Shown here in pieces: positions 26,301 to 34,299 of a DNA stretch of 64,000 nucleotides. Source of the stretch: a bacterium 1XD42-54 (GTDB lineage Bacteria; Bacillota; Clostridia; Lachnospirales; Lachnospiraceae); the NCBI GenBank assembly GCA_003612585.1, contig RAZH01000013.1, positions 24,191-88,190 of the forward strand. The letters are read 5' to 3'. Positions within the stretch are counted from its first letter, which is position 1. Every line of letters begins with the position of its first letter. Made by a program: the position numbers and the translations under genes. The notes under the pieces are model-generated. The model saw only the letters and a program-made list of their open reading frames with translations, did not search any database and had not been told where the DNA came from.

Positions 26301-28360
26301 CGGCCGATAATAATTGTCTCAGACACTCTGTTGCAAACCAGATTGTCCGGCGCTTTTGTCTCTGTCACCACATAAGTGCCCGGATAAAGATCACTCAGAA
26401 TAACACTTCCGTCCTCCCCCGTAACCAAACCTTCCTTTACCAGACTCCCTTTTGAATATTGAACGGTACCATCCCCGCTTTTTATATCTTCTCCTGCATA
26501 TACGTTATATACGGCGCCTTTTTGCCTCGCGTTTTCATAAAGAAACGTCGCCCCTTCTTCCGCTCCTTCAGCTCCCGTTAGATTTTCGCCTTCTTTATAA
26601 ATTGCCAGACTGTATTTTGGTTCCGGCCATTCGACCAACAGTTCAATATCTGAAGAATCCGTATAATATCCAAAACTAATATCCTGAGATTTTTGCAGTT
26701 TTAAAAGCATCGCATGAAAATCCAACGGATAATTAGAAGTAATCGTATATTTCCCATTTAAAGCTCCGATCTCATCTGTGACAGCCACCAAATGAAAACG
26801 TTCCCCACCTTTTACGGTCACTTTACCGGAAGCAGTCTCCCCTGTCGTTTCATTGACCAGATTGACGCCCTTTTCCAGGTCCAGTGTAATTGTAAAGGCT
26901 TCATCCGCCTTCCAGATAAATGTTTCCGTCTCTCTTCCGGATGCTGCCACAGAAAGTCCGGGCAATAGCTGCATTTCCGTTGGATCTGGCATTTTTGCAA
27001 GCGCAGCTTTTATCTCCCTAAGCATATGTTTAGCCTTGTCCGAAAGAGCCCCGCCAAAACCTGCTTCTCCATCATACAAATAATCCACGAGATAATGCTG
27101 CATCACTTGCATCTCAGAGGTACAGCCTGCTTCTTCCATGATCGTTTTAATATTATATCCCTTGAATGTATGGCCCCATCCCGGTCCCCCATACCCGTAA
27201 AAAAGAGCTTTTCGGAGATATTTGTCATCACCGCCTTCCTTCAGCTCAACCATACTCTTATATGTCGTCCCGCTTGGTGGCGACTGCATTGAATGCTGCA
27301 TACAGTATGCATTTACCGTATAGGTTTTTCCTGAAACTTTATAACGTACATATTTGTAGGAATCATTCCCTCCTTCTCCCATAACAGAATGAAACGGATG
27401 CAACCTGCCATCTGAATAATAATAGTATGTATCTGCTTCAATATCTGTCATTTCATCCCACGGGTCCCCTGCCAAAAGCGGCATCATACCGTTCTCCGCC
27501 GCATCAACCGCAACGCCTAACTGTACGTCATCAGCCGGCATCTGAAAGCGAAACTTACTGTTATCCGGGCAATACGTTACTTCTGAATACAGAAGATCAG
27601 CAGTATCACCCTTCTGATTGGCTTCTACCATGGTCGTGTTTACCGCTGCCAGTCCAGGTACATTTGCCGTAAATTCTACAATTTCACCGGCATCATATCG
27701 GCCATCGCTATGATTTAAACGGATATAAAATTCCTCTCCTTCCACAATCTTTACCTGATAATCGCCATGTTCCACGTTCTCCGTATCAGCTTCCTGCTCC
27801 GTTTTGGGCTCAGCCTCTGATTCATTTTCCATTCTATCTCCAAATTCTGTATTTATTTCTGATTCTCCTTCATTTAAAAACAGATCGCCTTGCGTCTCCT
27901 TTTGTGTTTCTATCTCTTTTTTTGTTTCCGTCTCTTCCTCCGTTTCATTTGCTTCCAAATCCTCTGTTTCCATCGGTGCCTTCGGTTCTTGTCCTCCCGG
28001 CCCTTCCGATATTCCTGGTATCACCGGTACGTTTACTTCTTCTGACGTTTCTGACTCTTTTGGTGTCTCTACTCGTTCAAATGTTTCCGGCTCCTCTGAT
28101 TCCTCTACTTTTTCAAACGTTTCCGGCTCTTCTAATTCCTCCATGCTTTCTGACATTCCTGCGCTCTCTAAACCTTCACCCCTTTGTGACGTTTCCGCTT
28201 TCTCTGAACCTTCCATTCTTTCTAATGGTTCCGCCTCGTCTGCCTCATTCTTTGTTTGCTCTATAGAACTGGCTGCCACTGGCGGCAACACACTTGATAT
28301 CAGCGCCATTCCTGCAAGAAATGCTGCTATAAATTTTCTGAATCTGTTTTTTTCTCTCAA
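23399..28360 (-). CDS. Cell-wall-anchored thioester/Cna-B repeat adhesin
   Basis: 1653 residues. A signal peptide (about 1-31) is followed by a low-complexity Glu/Thr/Ser/Pro-rich stretch to about residue 200. A globular region then resembles a thioester domain: AYCMQHS supplies a candidate Cys353, and VMQHYLVDYLYDG a candidate Gln421. From about 600 to 1600 there are nine Cna-B/SpaA-like repeats, recognisable by starts such as KLVKKD and KLTVEK and by ends such as YYVKEISAPAGY and YQVVETKAPEGF; these usually carry Lys-Asn isopeptide bonds. The C-terminus is APKTGD (1616-1621), a hydrophobic segment and RKRKGRR, a sortase signal with Ala for Leu. The start is TTG with GAGAGG 8 bases upstream. 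No sortase gene is adjacent. Confidence 0.9.
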   Translation of the reverse strand: MREKNRFRKFIAAFLAGMALISSVLPPVAASSIEQTKNEADEAEPLERMEGSEKAETSQRGEGLESAGMSESMEELEEPETFEKVEESEEPETFERVETPKESETSEEVNVPVIPGISEGPGGQEPKAPMETEDLEANETEEETETKKEIETQKETQGDLFLNEGESEINTEFGDRMENESEAEPKTEQEADTENVEHGDYQVKIVEGEEFYIRLNHSDGRYDAGEIVEFTANVPGLAAVNTTMVEANQKGDTADLLYSEVTYCPDNSKFRFQMPADDVQLGVAVDAAENGMMPLLAGDPWDEMTDIEADTYYYYSDGRLHPFHSVMGEGGNDSYKYVRYKVSGKTYTVNAYCMQHSMQSPPSGTTYKSMVELKEGGDDKYLRKALFYGYGGPGWGHTFKGYNIKTIMEEAGCTSEMQVMQHYLVDYLYDGEAGFGGALSDKAKHMLREIKAALAKMPDPTEMQLLPGLSVAASGRETETFIWKADEAFTITLDLEKGVNLVNETTGETASGKVTVKGGERFHLVAVTDEIGALNGKYTITSNYPLDFHAMLLKLQKSQDISFGYYTDSSDIELLVEWPEPKYSLAIYKEGENLTGAEGAEEGATFLYENARQKGAVYNVYAGEDIKSGDGTVQYSKGSLVKEGLVTGEDGSVILSDLYPGTYVVTETKAPDNLVCNRVSETIIIGREEEQTEHELHTLTVQNERQKAVVIAVKQDETTKNPLSGGSYGLYAAEDIRNAEGEVIVGRDTLLEKAVTDAEGRAVFQADLPINYSYYVREIQAPNLYLRDGDRNYVFDFRYSNDNQEIVEFVHTFKNKRTEAAIKLVKKDRETGAESQGEAILTGAVYGLYAREDIVHPDGRSGVLYRAGEQIAALTIDENQSAEIRSLYLGKYYVKEISAPAGYLLDSQEYDVYCDYEGDQINTVERTIEVPEQVIKQPFQVIKAANNGKTDADLLEGVGFRAYLKRSLTVKTDGSYDFTSAKPVVLTEDGKTEMFTDKNGYACSVALPYGTYVVRETTTPHNYKPVKDFVVSIREHHPDEPQAWRVLLDDEFEAKLKIVKKDSGTKKPILAAGTEFKIYDTVHQKYVEQSTTYPNLVTHRSYVTDSEGCLILPEPLKIGRYRIEEVTAPEGYTLSDAFVEIEVDSDTAYQIDHVSGDVVIEAEYENDSVRGELVLGKRGSVLTDYNGDFVYEDIDLEGTEFDIYAGENIYTPDFQKGEDGNRLLLYAEGTLVATVSTNAYGKAMVSDLPLGRYQVVETKAPEGFVLQKAPVMVDLLYDGPYTPVVKKEIAIKNDRQKVKLTVEKQSVESGAAIAGAVFGIYNKEDIKAGERILVKADTLLQEITSDEKGLAVCTLDLPLGRYYVKELKAPEGFVSSEEILEFDATYQGQETESVELKARKTNHATKVRVRKTDLTGELEVPGAKLTIFDEQNQVVESWISEESPHDVEQLPVGTYILREEQAPKGYAIGSELSFHVLNTEEIQTVSMKNETVRGKVIIHKLDQDTKKPLKGVEFELSDEEGNILETLITDKDGYAESVLYEIAAFQNGIYEKDRIYELVETKTADGYELDKTRHKVVFPYQNDTTAVVELQLELTNKRETVKRESETSDKGNHEEAPKTGDTTNILFWALLLMGSCACISAIWLGRKRKGRRV

Positions 28361-28567
28361 ATTATGACCTCTCTTTCACAAAATAAAAATACAGGTAATT
28401 GTAAAACATTCTAAAAGGGAACTTTCAAGCAACACAGGCAAACAGCTACAAAATCGTCCTCTTCTCTTTTGCTTATTTCTTTTTATTTTTCTTTCTCGGT
28501 ACTCTGGAATTTGTCCATGAAATATGCCTGAACGGACAGATTTATCCTCTTAGATTTTTAGAATTAT

Positions 28568-28579
28568 AGAATCGATTCT
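28568..28579. promoter_or_regulatory. 12-bp perfect palindrome at the adhesin transcription start
   Basis: AGAATCGATTCT is exactly self-complementary and lies 8-19 bases past the -10 box of the adhesin promoter, at or just after the expected start point. This is the position of a repressor operator. The binding protein is unknown. Confidence 0.45.
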
Positions 28580-28586
28580 TTTTCTT

Positions 28587-28615
28587 ATTATACCACTTAT
28601 TATTTTTATATTCAA
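28587..28615 (-). promoter_or_regulatory. Strong promoter of the adhesin gene
   Basis: On the minus strand TTGAAT (28610-28615), a 17-base spacer and a perfect TATAAT (28587-28592) preceded by an extended TGG. The leader to the TTG start is about 220 bases, A/T-rich, with no further gene. Confidence 0.8.
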
Positions 28616-28717
28616 CCTCTTTTTAATTTTAATAATATCTTTTTATATATAATATTTACAATTTAAAAATAGGAATTGTTTTTCTTACCGTGCACGCCTC
28701 TTTTTATTCTTTCCGTA

Positions 28718-28746
28718 TTGTTTTCAAAAAAAAGACATGGTATACT
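28718..28746 (+). promoter_or_regulatory. Promoter of the ECF transporter-coaX operon
   Basis: TTGTTT (28718-28723), a 17-base spacer and TATACT (28741-28746) with an extended TGG. Transcription would start near 28753, leaving a leader of about 255 bases. Confidence 0.65.
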
Positions 28747-28796
28747 GCCACTGTAATTGTATTGTATCCCAACTGAAGAATGGATTGCTCAGTGTA

Positions 28797-28905
28797 GTAC
28801 AGGAATTATTGAAATGTCTGCGCAGGAAAACACGCGGTGAACCGAAGTCAGTGTGTGCTTAGCACACATCCCTGGCGAACGTGCACTGTTTGGGGACTGT
28901 ACCAA
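28797..28905 (+). promoter_or_regulatory. Candidate structured RNA leader of unknown class ahead of the ECF transporter
   Basis: Within the leader GTACAG (about 28797-28802) is complementary to CTGTAC (about 28897-28902), closing a region of about 105 bases. Inside are a perfect TGTGTGC-TTA-GCACACA hairpin, a CGG-TGAA-CCG tetraloop hairpin and a CAGTG/CACTG pairing. The TTTGG...CCAAA hairpin whose loop contains CTGTA competes with the closing pair. I could not match it to the lysine, THF, cobalamin, TPP, FMN, glycine, c-di-GMP or c-di-AMP consensus as remembered. It could be a riboswitch sensing pantothenate, CoA or another vitamin, but this is inference. Confidence 0.4.
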
Positions 28906-28989
28906 ATGGACGGGAACCTGTTGTATTTTCTGCTTTGGCCTTTTGTATTTCTCTGTCTGCATATACCGTCATTCTTTCTGAGGGAATAA
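28906..28989 (+). CDS. Possible 27-residue hydrophobic leader peptide or small membrane protein
   Basis: ATG at 28906 opens a frame of 27 residues (MDGNLLYFLLWPFVFLCLHI and seven more) ended by two consecutive TAA codons, 16 bases before the panT-like ATG. It is a single hydrophobic segment rich in Leu and Phe. A GGGGA lies 9 bases upstream, inside the TTTGG/CCAAA hairpin, so its translation could be gated by leader structure. It may be a chance frame; no family is recognised. Confidence 0.3.
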   Translation: MDGNLLYFLLWPFVFLCLHIPSFFLRE

Positions 28990-29007
28990 TAACAAGGAGG
29001 AAAATCT

Positions 29008-29640
29008 ATGAAAGCAAACACAAAATTCAACACATCGCAACTCGTCATTCTTGGCCTTATGACCGCAATTCTCTTGCTTATGGCCTACACCCCACTTGGT
29101 TATCTGAACATTGGGCCTCTGGCTATCACTTTCAATGTCATACCTATCGCAATCGCTGCGATCACACTCGGGCCCGTCGGAGGTGCAATTACCGGAGGTG
29201 TATTCGGCCTTACCAGCTTCCTGCAATGCATCGGCGTCGGTGGAACCAGCGCCATGGGCGTGATTTTGTTTGAAATCAATCCTGTTCTCGCCTTTATCCA
29301 GCGTTTTGTTCCGCGGTTTCTTGACGGGCTTCTGCTTGGATACATATTCCGGGGAATGAGAAAAATCACTAATATATCGATTGCCAGTTTCGTTACAGGT
29401 TTCTGTTCTGCATTTTTAAATACTGCCTTATTTATGAGCGCCCTGGTACTTCTGTTTGGCAATACAGAATATCTTCAGGGTCTGATCGGCGGAAAAAATA
29501 TCATTCTGTTTATCTGCGGATTTGTCGGAATCAACGCAGTGTGCGAAATGATATCTTCCACGCTTATTACCGGTGCCGTTGCCATGGCCCTGTACAAAGC
29601 GCATTTTGTTCCGTCAGTTTCACAGAAAATGCATGTCTGA
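29008..29640 (+). CDS. ECF transporter S component, probably pantothenate-specific
   Basis: 210 residues with about six membrane segments. The N-terminal TSQLVILGLMTAILLLMAYTP and the GPVGGAITGGVFGLTSFLQC loop are typical of ECF substrate-binding (S) subunits, which work with the shared EcfT and EcfA/A' energising unit encoded elsewhere. AAGGAGG lies 8 bases before the ATG. It is followed after about 33 bases by coaX, the kinase for pantothenate, so the vitamin transported is most simply pantothenate (PanT). The assignment rests on context; folate or another vitamin is not excluded. A long structured leader precedes it. Confidence 0.82.
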   Translation: MKANTKFNTSQLVILGLMTAILLLMAYTPLGYLNIGPLAITFNVIPIAIAAITLGPVGGAITGGVFGLTSFLQCIGVGGTSAMGVILFEINPVLAFIQRFVPRFLDGLLLGYIFRGMRKITNISIASFVTGFCSAFLNTALFMSALVLLFGNTEYLQGLIGGKNIILFICGFVGINAVCEMISSTLITGAVAMALYKAHFVPSVSQKMHV

Positions 29641-29673
29641 TCGGAAACCGCAGTTATATCAAAGGAGGAACCC

Positions 29674-30444
29674 ATGATTCTCGCAGTTGACATCGGAAAT
29701 TCAAATATTGTGCTCGGATGTTTTGAAGATGAAAAAATTCTTTTTATAGAACGATTGTCCACAAATCAAAACCAGACCACGCTGGAATACACGATCTTAA
29801 TCAAAAACATTCTGGAACTGAACGGCCTGAGCCACCACTCGTTCGAGGGCGGCATAATTTCGTCAGTAGTTCCCTCTGTGACTCACACCGTACAGGATGC
29901 TATGTCCCGGCTGACCGGCAAACCGGTTATGGTCGTTGGCCCCGGAATCCGGACCGGACTGAAAATCCTGCTGGACAATCCCGCGCAGCTTGGCAGTGAC
30001 CGCGTAGCCGACGCAGTTGCTGCAATACATGACTATCCCTGTCCACTGATCGTAGTTGATATGGGTACTGCCACCACCATTTCTGTCGTGGACAGAAACA
30101 AAAATTTTCTCGGTGGTATGATCATCCCGGGCCTCCGCGTCTCTTTGGATTCCCTGACAATGCGTACGTCGCAGCTTCCAAAAATCAGTCTGGACCCTCC
30201 CAAACGCGTAATTGGCTCCAACACGATAGACTGCATGCGAAGCGGAATTATTTACAGCACAGCTTCCAGTATTGACGGCACGATTGAAAGAATTGAAGAA
30301 GAACTCGGCGAAACGTGCACCATTATTTCGACGGGTGGACTCGCCAAAACCATCATTCCATACTGTAAGCGAAAAATACTCATTGATGACCGTCTTCTTC
30401 TCAAAGGACTTATGATCATCTACAATAAAAATGCTTCAAAATAA
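29674..30444 (+). CDS. coaX: Type III pantothenate kinase
   Basis: 256 residues. The phosphate-binding ASKHA motifs are DIGNSN (residues 6-11), GSDRVADAVAA near the middle and VDMGTATT just beyond it. It phosphorylates pantothenate with ATP, the first step of CoA synthesis, and type III enzymes need a monovalent cation and are not feedback-inhibited by CoA. AAAGGAGG precedes the ATG. It is co-transcribed with the ECF S component and ends at a strong terminator. coaBC, the next enzymes of the pathway, lies on the other side of the adhesin gene. Confidence 0.96.
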   Translation: MILAVDIGNSNIVLGCFEDEKILFIERLSTNQNQTTLEYTILIKNILELNGLSHHSFEGGIISSVVPSVTHTVQDAMSRLTGKPVMVVGPGIRTGLKILLDNPAQLGSDRVADAVAAIHDYPCPLIVVDMGTATTISVVDRNKNFLGGMIIPGLRVSLDSLTMRTSQLPKISLDPPKRVIGSNTIDCMRSGIIYSTASSIDGTIERIEEELGETCTIISTGGLAKTIIPYCKRKILIDDRLLLKGLMIIYNKNASK

Positions 30445-30477
30445 AATTCCCATGCAGCAAGCATTCTGCAATATAAA

Positions 30478-30525
30478 AACAGAGGGCGTACACACAAAAA
30501 TTATGTGTGTACGCCCTCTGTTTTT
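30478..30525. terminator. Strong terminator after coaX, probably shared with pepP
   Basis: A near-perfect inverted repeat, AACAGAGGGCGTACACACA and its complement around a short loop, with T-runs on both sides. It lies between the convergent coaX and aminopeptidase genes and can serve both. Confidence 0.9.
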
Positions 30526-30552
30526 ATAACACTTGAGTCTGCTGAGCAAACT

Positions 30553-32352
30553 TTATATCTCTCTTGTGGCTTCTTTCAGCCACGCGCGTTCTTCTTCGTT
30601 CAGATATGGAGATAGCTTCTCATATACCTGTGCATGATACGCATTTAAAAGTCCCCGCTCCCGGAAGCTCATTTGTTCCGGAATTACTGCTTCCAGATCA
30701 AACGGAACCATCGTCAGATGTTCAAAGCACATAAATTGCCCGAACCTGTTCTGCTCCGCTTTTTTGCAGACAATCATATTCTCATGGCGGATACCGTATT
30801 CCCCTTCCACATAGTAGCCCGGCTCATCCGAGGTAATCATCCCCTCTTCTAGCACTGCATTTTCGCTCCGATCGGATAATACCCTCCACCGAAAACCATT
30901 CGGTCCTTCATGCACATTCAGATAATAGCCAACACCATGGCCAGTTCCATGATTAAAATCCTCTGCCATATCCCAGAGCGGTCCACGTGCCAGAATATCC
31001 AGGTTCAGCCCAGTACAGCCATAACGGAACTTTGCCGCCGCCAGATTCAAGGTCCCGCGCAGAACTGCTGTAAACATTTTCTTCTGTTCCTGCGTCACTT
31101 CCCCCATCACGATCGTCCTTGTGATATCTGTCGTGCCCTCAAGATACTGCCCGCCTGTATCTGCCAGCAGAAATCCCTGTTTCTCAATCGGCACATCTGT
31201 CTCCGGTGTTGCCGAATAGTGGTTCATCGCTGCATGCGGCCCAAATGATACAATTGGTTCAAAGCTGTTTCCCATAAAATGCTCCTGCTGTGCACGCAAT
31301 TTGTTCAGATAGTCTGCCGCTGACAGCTCCGTAATTGGAATCTTTCCAACGTTCTGTTTTAACCAGTAAATAAATTTTGTAACTGCAACGCCATCTTTGA
31401 TATGGGCAATTTTCTCATTTTCTACTTCAACCGGAGTTTTCATTGATTTCGGCAACAGCGTCAGATTTTCCTCATCGAGAATCTCCGCTCCATCTGGGAT
31501 ACTACCGGTCAACCGACTGTTTACTTTTTCGCTGCACAGCAGAACACGTTTCCCTTTTTCAATACATGAGGCATAAGCATAAACTTCCTCATAAGGATGC
31601 AACGTCACTCCGTCCTTTAAAAGAGCCGCTTTTACTTCTGCTGAAAATGCTTTTTCATTTGCAAACAGAAAAATTTCATCCTGCGTCATAGCGACAAACG
31701 AAAGTACTACCGGATTACACAGAATATCTCCGCCACGGATATTCAATAGCCACGCAATGTCATCCAGGGAGGCCAGCAAAAAAACATCTGCATGCTTCTC
31801 CTGCATCTTCTGCCGGATCTCGTGACATTTCTCCAGCCTTGTCTTTCCGGTCCATCTGATATCAAGCTCGTGTACCGGTTCACAGGACAGCGCCGGCCGT
31901 TCCTTCCAAATCTCGCCTACCAGGTCTTTGTCATCCTGAATCCGGATATTCTTTTCTGCAAGTCCATTGGAAAGTTCAGCTGCCTCCCGGGCACTCACAG
32001 TCCGCCCGTCAAAGCCCAGACACTGTCCATTTTTCAGATTTCCCTTTAGAAATTCATGAATACTTGGCACCCCCGGCTCCCGCATTCGGAAAAGTGTCAC
32101 ACCGCTTCCAATAAGCTGCTGTTCTGCCTGAATAAAATAGCGTCCGTCTGTCCACAGCCCAGCCATATCGTGCGTAACCAGAAGTGTTCCGGCTGACCCT
32201 GTAAATCCTGTCATATATGCTCTGCATTTAAAATGTTCTCCCACATATTCCGATGCATGAAAATCATCCGTCAGAACCAGATAAGCATCCACGCCATGTT
32301 CCTTCATCAAAGCACGAAGTGCTGTCAGACGATCTGGTATTTTATTGCTCAT
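30553..32352 (-). CDS. Xaa-Pro aminopeptidase (M24B, three-domain aminopeptidase P)
   Basis: 599 residues, the length of the long three-domain aminopeptidase P class. Two creatinase-like N-terminal domains precede the M24 pita-bread catalytic domain. Metal ligands are visible in DTGGQYLEGTTDITRT, HGTGHGVGYYLNVHEG and the Glu of ITSDEPGYY and the following EYGIRHEN. The enzyme removes N-terminal residues in front of proline, using two divalent metals, in the cytoplasm. AGGAGG precedes the ATG. It is next to an oligopeptide importer, so it plausibly digests imported proline-containing peptides, although a terminator lies between them. Confidence 0.93.
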   Translation of the reverse strand: MSNKIPDRLTALRALMKEHGVDAYLVLTDDFHASEYVGEHFKCRAYMTGFTGSAGTLLVTHDMAGLWTDGRYFIQAEQQLIGSGVTLFRMREPGVPSIHEFLKGNLKNGQCLGFDGRTVSAREAAELSNGLAEKNIRIQDDKDLVGEIWKERPALSCEPVHELDIRWTGKTRLEKCHEIRQKMQEKHADVFLLASLDDIAWLLNIRGGDILCNPVVLSFVAMTQDEIFLFANEKAFSAEVKAALLKDGVTLHPYEEVYAYASCIEKGKRVLLCSEKVNSRLTGSIPDGAEILDEENLTLLPKSMKTPVEVENEKIAHIKDGVAVTKFIYWLKQNVGKIPITELSAADYLNKLRAQQEHFMGNSFEPIVSFGPHAAMNHYSATPETDVPIEKQGFLLADTGGQYLEGTTDITRTIVMGEVTQEQKKMFTAVLRGTLNLAAAKFRYGCTGLNLDILARGPLWDMAEDFNHGTGHGVGYYLNVHEGPNGFRWRVLSDRSENAVLEEGMITSDEPGYYVEGEYGIRHENMIVCKKAEQNRFGQFMCFEHLTMVPFDLEAVIPEQMSFRERGLLNAYHAQVYEKLSPYLNEEERAWLKEATREI

Positions 32353-32518
32353 TCTTTTTGCCTCCTATCTGTGCGGCAAAGTGTTTTTTATAAATTCTTC
32401 CGCACATTTTAAACTATATACAATCCATTCTTTTATAGCATACTATTCTTTTTCAAATCTGTCTATCTGAGAAAAATAAAAGAGCCTGTTTCATGACCCG
32501 TATGTTTCTCATGACACG

Positions 32519-32553
32519 AAAGAGGCGATACGGAAAAATCCGTATCGCCTCTT
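32519..32553 (-). terminator. Terminator after the oligopeptide transporter operon
   Basis: AAGAGGCGATACGGA pairs perfectly with TCCGTATCGCCTCTT around a four-base loop, 35 bases past the oppA stop. On the minus strand it continues TTTCG, with a second weaker repeat and a T-run to about 32470. Confidence 0.8.
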
Positions 32554-32587
32554 GTAGCTCGCCTGTTTTTGTCTGCTGATAGAAAAA

Positions 32588-34204
32588 TTATTCTACAATA
32601 TCAGCGTACATGAAATGCCAGTATCCGTATGCAGAGTGCCACATTCCTGTGATCTTGCTGCTCTGCAGCCAGAAGTCATTGTAGTATGCCAGCGGACAGC
32701 ATGCTGCGTCTGCAATCAGAATGTCCTCTGCCTCATGAAGTGCTGCGGAACGCTCTGCCGGATCAATTGTTGTACGGGAAACGTCCATAGCTGCATCAAA
32801 GTCTGCGCTTGTATATTTTCCATCGTTGTTTCCATTGCTGGAGTAAAGCAGATCCAGTATGTTGGACGGATCGTCATAGTCTCCTACCCAGCCGTTACGT
32901 GCGATCTCAAATTCGCCGTTACGACGCATCGGTGTGAAGCTTGACCACTCAACGATTTCAACCTCAAGTGTAACGCCGATCTCTTTCCATGCCTGCTGCA
33001 GGTACTCTGCAACCGGTTTGTGATAGCCGGTATCATTTGTAGTGTAATGAAGAACCGGAAGTCCTTCTCCATTTGGATAACCTGCTTCTGCAAGAGCTGC
33101 AAGAGCGCCATCAATATCAGCTGTTGCAGTCATATACGGAGCGCCTCCATTCGCATTTGCTGAGAAGTCGCTGCCGTCTGTATCTTTCCAGCCGCCGCCA
33201 ACGAAGTTCGTTGCCGGTGAATACGTTCCCTGCATCAGAGTATTGGCAACATACTCTCTGTCGATTGCCAGGTTCAGAGCTTTACGTACAAGTGCATTGT
33301 CAAACGGCTCTACCTGTGTATTGTAAGAAATATAATAAGTACCGATGATCGGCTCTACATGGAATTCTTCATTGCCCTCAAGGCTCGGGATTTCCTCAGT
33401 CGGAACATCTTTGATCATAAGAACTTCGCCGCTCTGGTATGCGCTATAGGAAGCATTTGCATCCTCAATCAGATTCCATTTGATGCTTCCAAGCTTCACT
33501 GCATCTGCGTTCCAGTAGTTCGGGTTTTTGCTCATGATAATATGAGAACCCGGCACCCATTCAGTAATCATGAACGGTCCGTTACAGATATAAGTTTCCG
33601 GCTCAATTGCCCATGCATCGCCATTTGCCTCTACGGTTGCTTCCTGAACCGGGCTGAGTGTAGCGAATGCTGCCAGGCTGTCAAAGAAGGTACAAGGAGC
33701 TGTCAGCTTTACCTCAAGTGTCTTATCATCAATGGCTGTCACGCCAAGCGCTTCCAGATCGCCGTCCATTGCCTCTGCATAGCCTACTACCATGCCGAGA
33801 ACTGTCTCTGCGTACGGAGCTGCAACTTCCGGATCGCATACACGTCTCCAGCTGTAAACAAAATCATTTGCTGTCAGATCGCTGCCATCAGACCATTTCA
33901 GTCCGTCACGAAGATGGAAGGTCCAGGTAAGACCATCCTCAGAAGTCTCCCATGTCTCTGCCTGTCCTGGTGCAATCTGTCCGTCCTGATCAATCGTCAG
34001 AAGACACTCAAATGCATGCAGGATCATATTTCCACCATCTACAGCACTGTTCAGAGCCGGATCAATCGTTTCCGGGTCAGGACCAATCTGAACGGAAAGC
34101 TGTTTTCCTTCTCCTTCTTCTGCCCCTGCTGTCATTACAGTTCCACTTACCATGGATACGGTCATCACTGCTGCAAGCAACATACTGATTACTTTCTTCT
34201 TCAT
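32588..34204 (-). CDS. oppA: Oligopeptide ABC transporter substrate-binding protein lacking a lipobox
   Basis: 538 residues from the second of two adjacent ATGs (34202-34204), five bases after AGGAGG. The protein is of the SBP family 5 type: GPDPETIDPALNSAVDG near the N-terminus, the YICNGPFMITEWVPGSHIIM region and NPNYWNADAVKLGSI. It captures peptides outside the cell for the OppBCDF importer encoded just upstream. The signal peptide ends MTAGAEEGEG with no Cys, so it lacks the lipobox normally found in Gram-positive binding proteins and should be released or held by contact with the permease. This is the last gene of the operon. Confidence 0.92.
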   Translation of the reverse strand: MKKKVISMLLAAVMTVSMVSGTVMTAGAEEGEGKQLSVQIGPDPETIDPALNSAVDGGNMILHAFECLLTIDQDGQIAPGQAETWETSEDGLTWTFHLRDGLKWSDGSDLTANDFVYSWRRVCDPEVAAPYAETVLGMVVGYAEAMDGDLEALGVTAIDDKTLEVKLTAPCTFFDSLAAFATLSPVQEATVEANGDAWAIEPETYICNGPFMITEWVPGSHIIMSKNPNYWNADAVKLGSIKWNLIEDANASYSAYQSGEVLMIKDVPTEEIPSLEGNEEFHVEPIIGTYYISYNTQVEPFDNALVRKALNLAIDREYVANTLMQGTYSPATNFVGGGWKDTDGSDFSANANGGAPYMTATADIDGALAALAEAGYPNGEGLPVLHYTTNDTGYHKPVAEYLQQAWKEIGVTLEVEIVEWSSFTPMRRNGEFEIARNGWVGDYDDPSNILDLLYSSNGNNDGKYTSADFDAAMDVSRTTIDPAERSAALHEAEDILIADAACCPLAYYNDFWLQSSKITGMWHSAYGYWHFMYADIVE

Positions 34205-34299
34205 CATATCCTCCTTATAAGGTTGAAATTTTTATGTGAACAGCACTTTTGCTGTGACACATCGTAAAATAAAAATAATAAAATCTGTCTGCATATACC

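Noticed and set aside
27804..28367. 187-codon Ser-rich plus-strand frame
   Set aside because: Antisense of the Glu-rich spacer of the adhesin; Ser arises from the complement of Glu codons.
28881..29273. 130-codon plus-strand frame overlapping the ECF S component
   Set aside because: Out of frame with the clear membrane protein starting at 29008 behind AAGGAGG.
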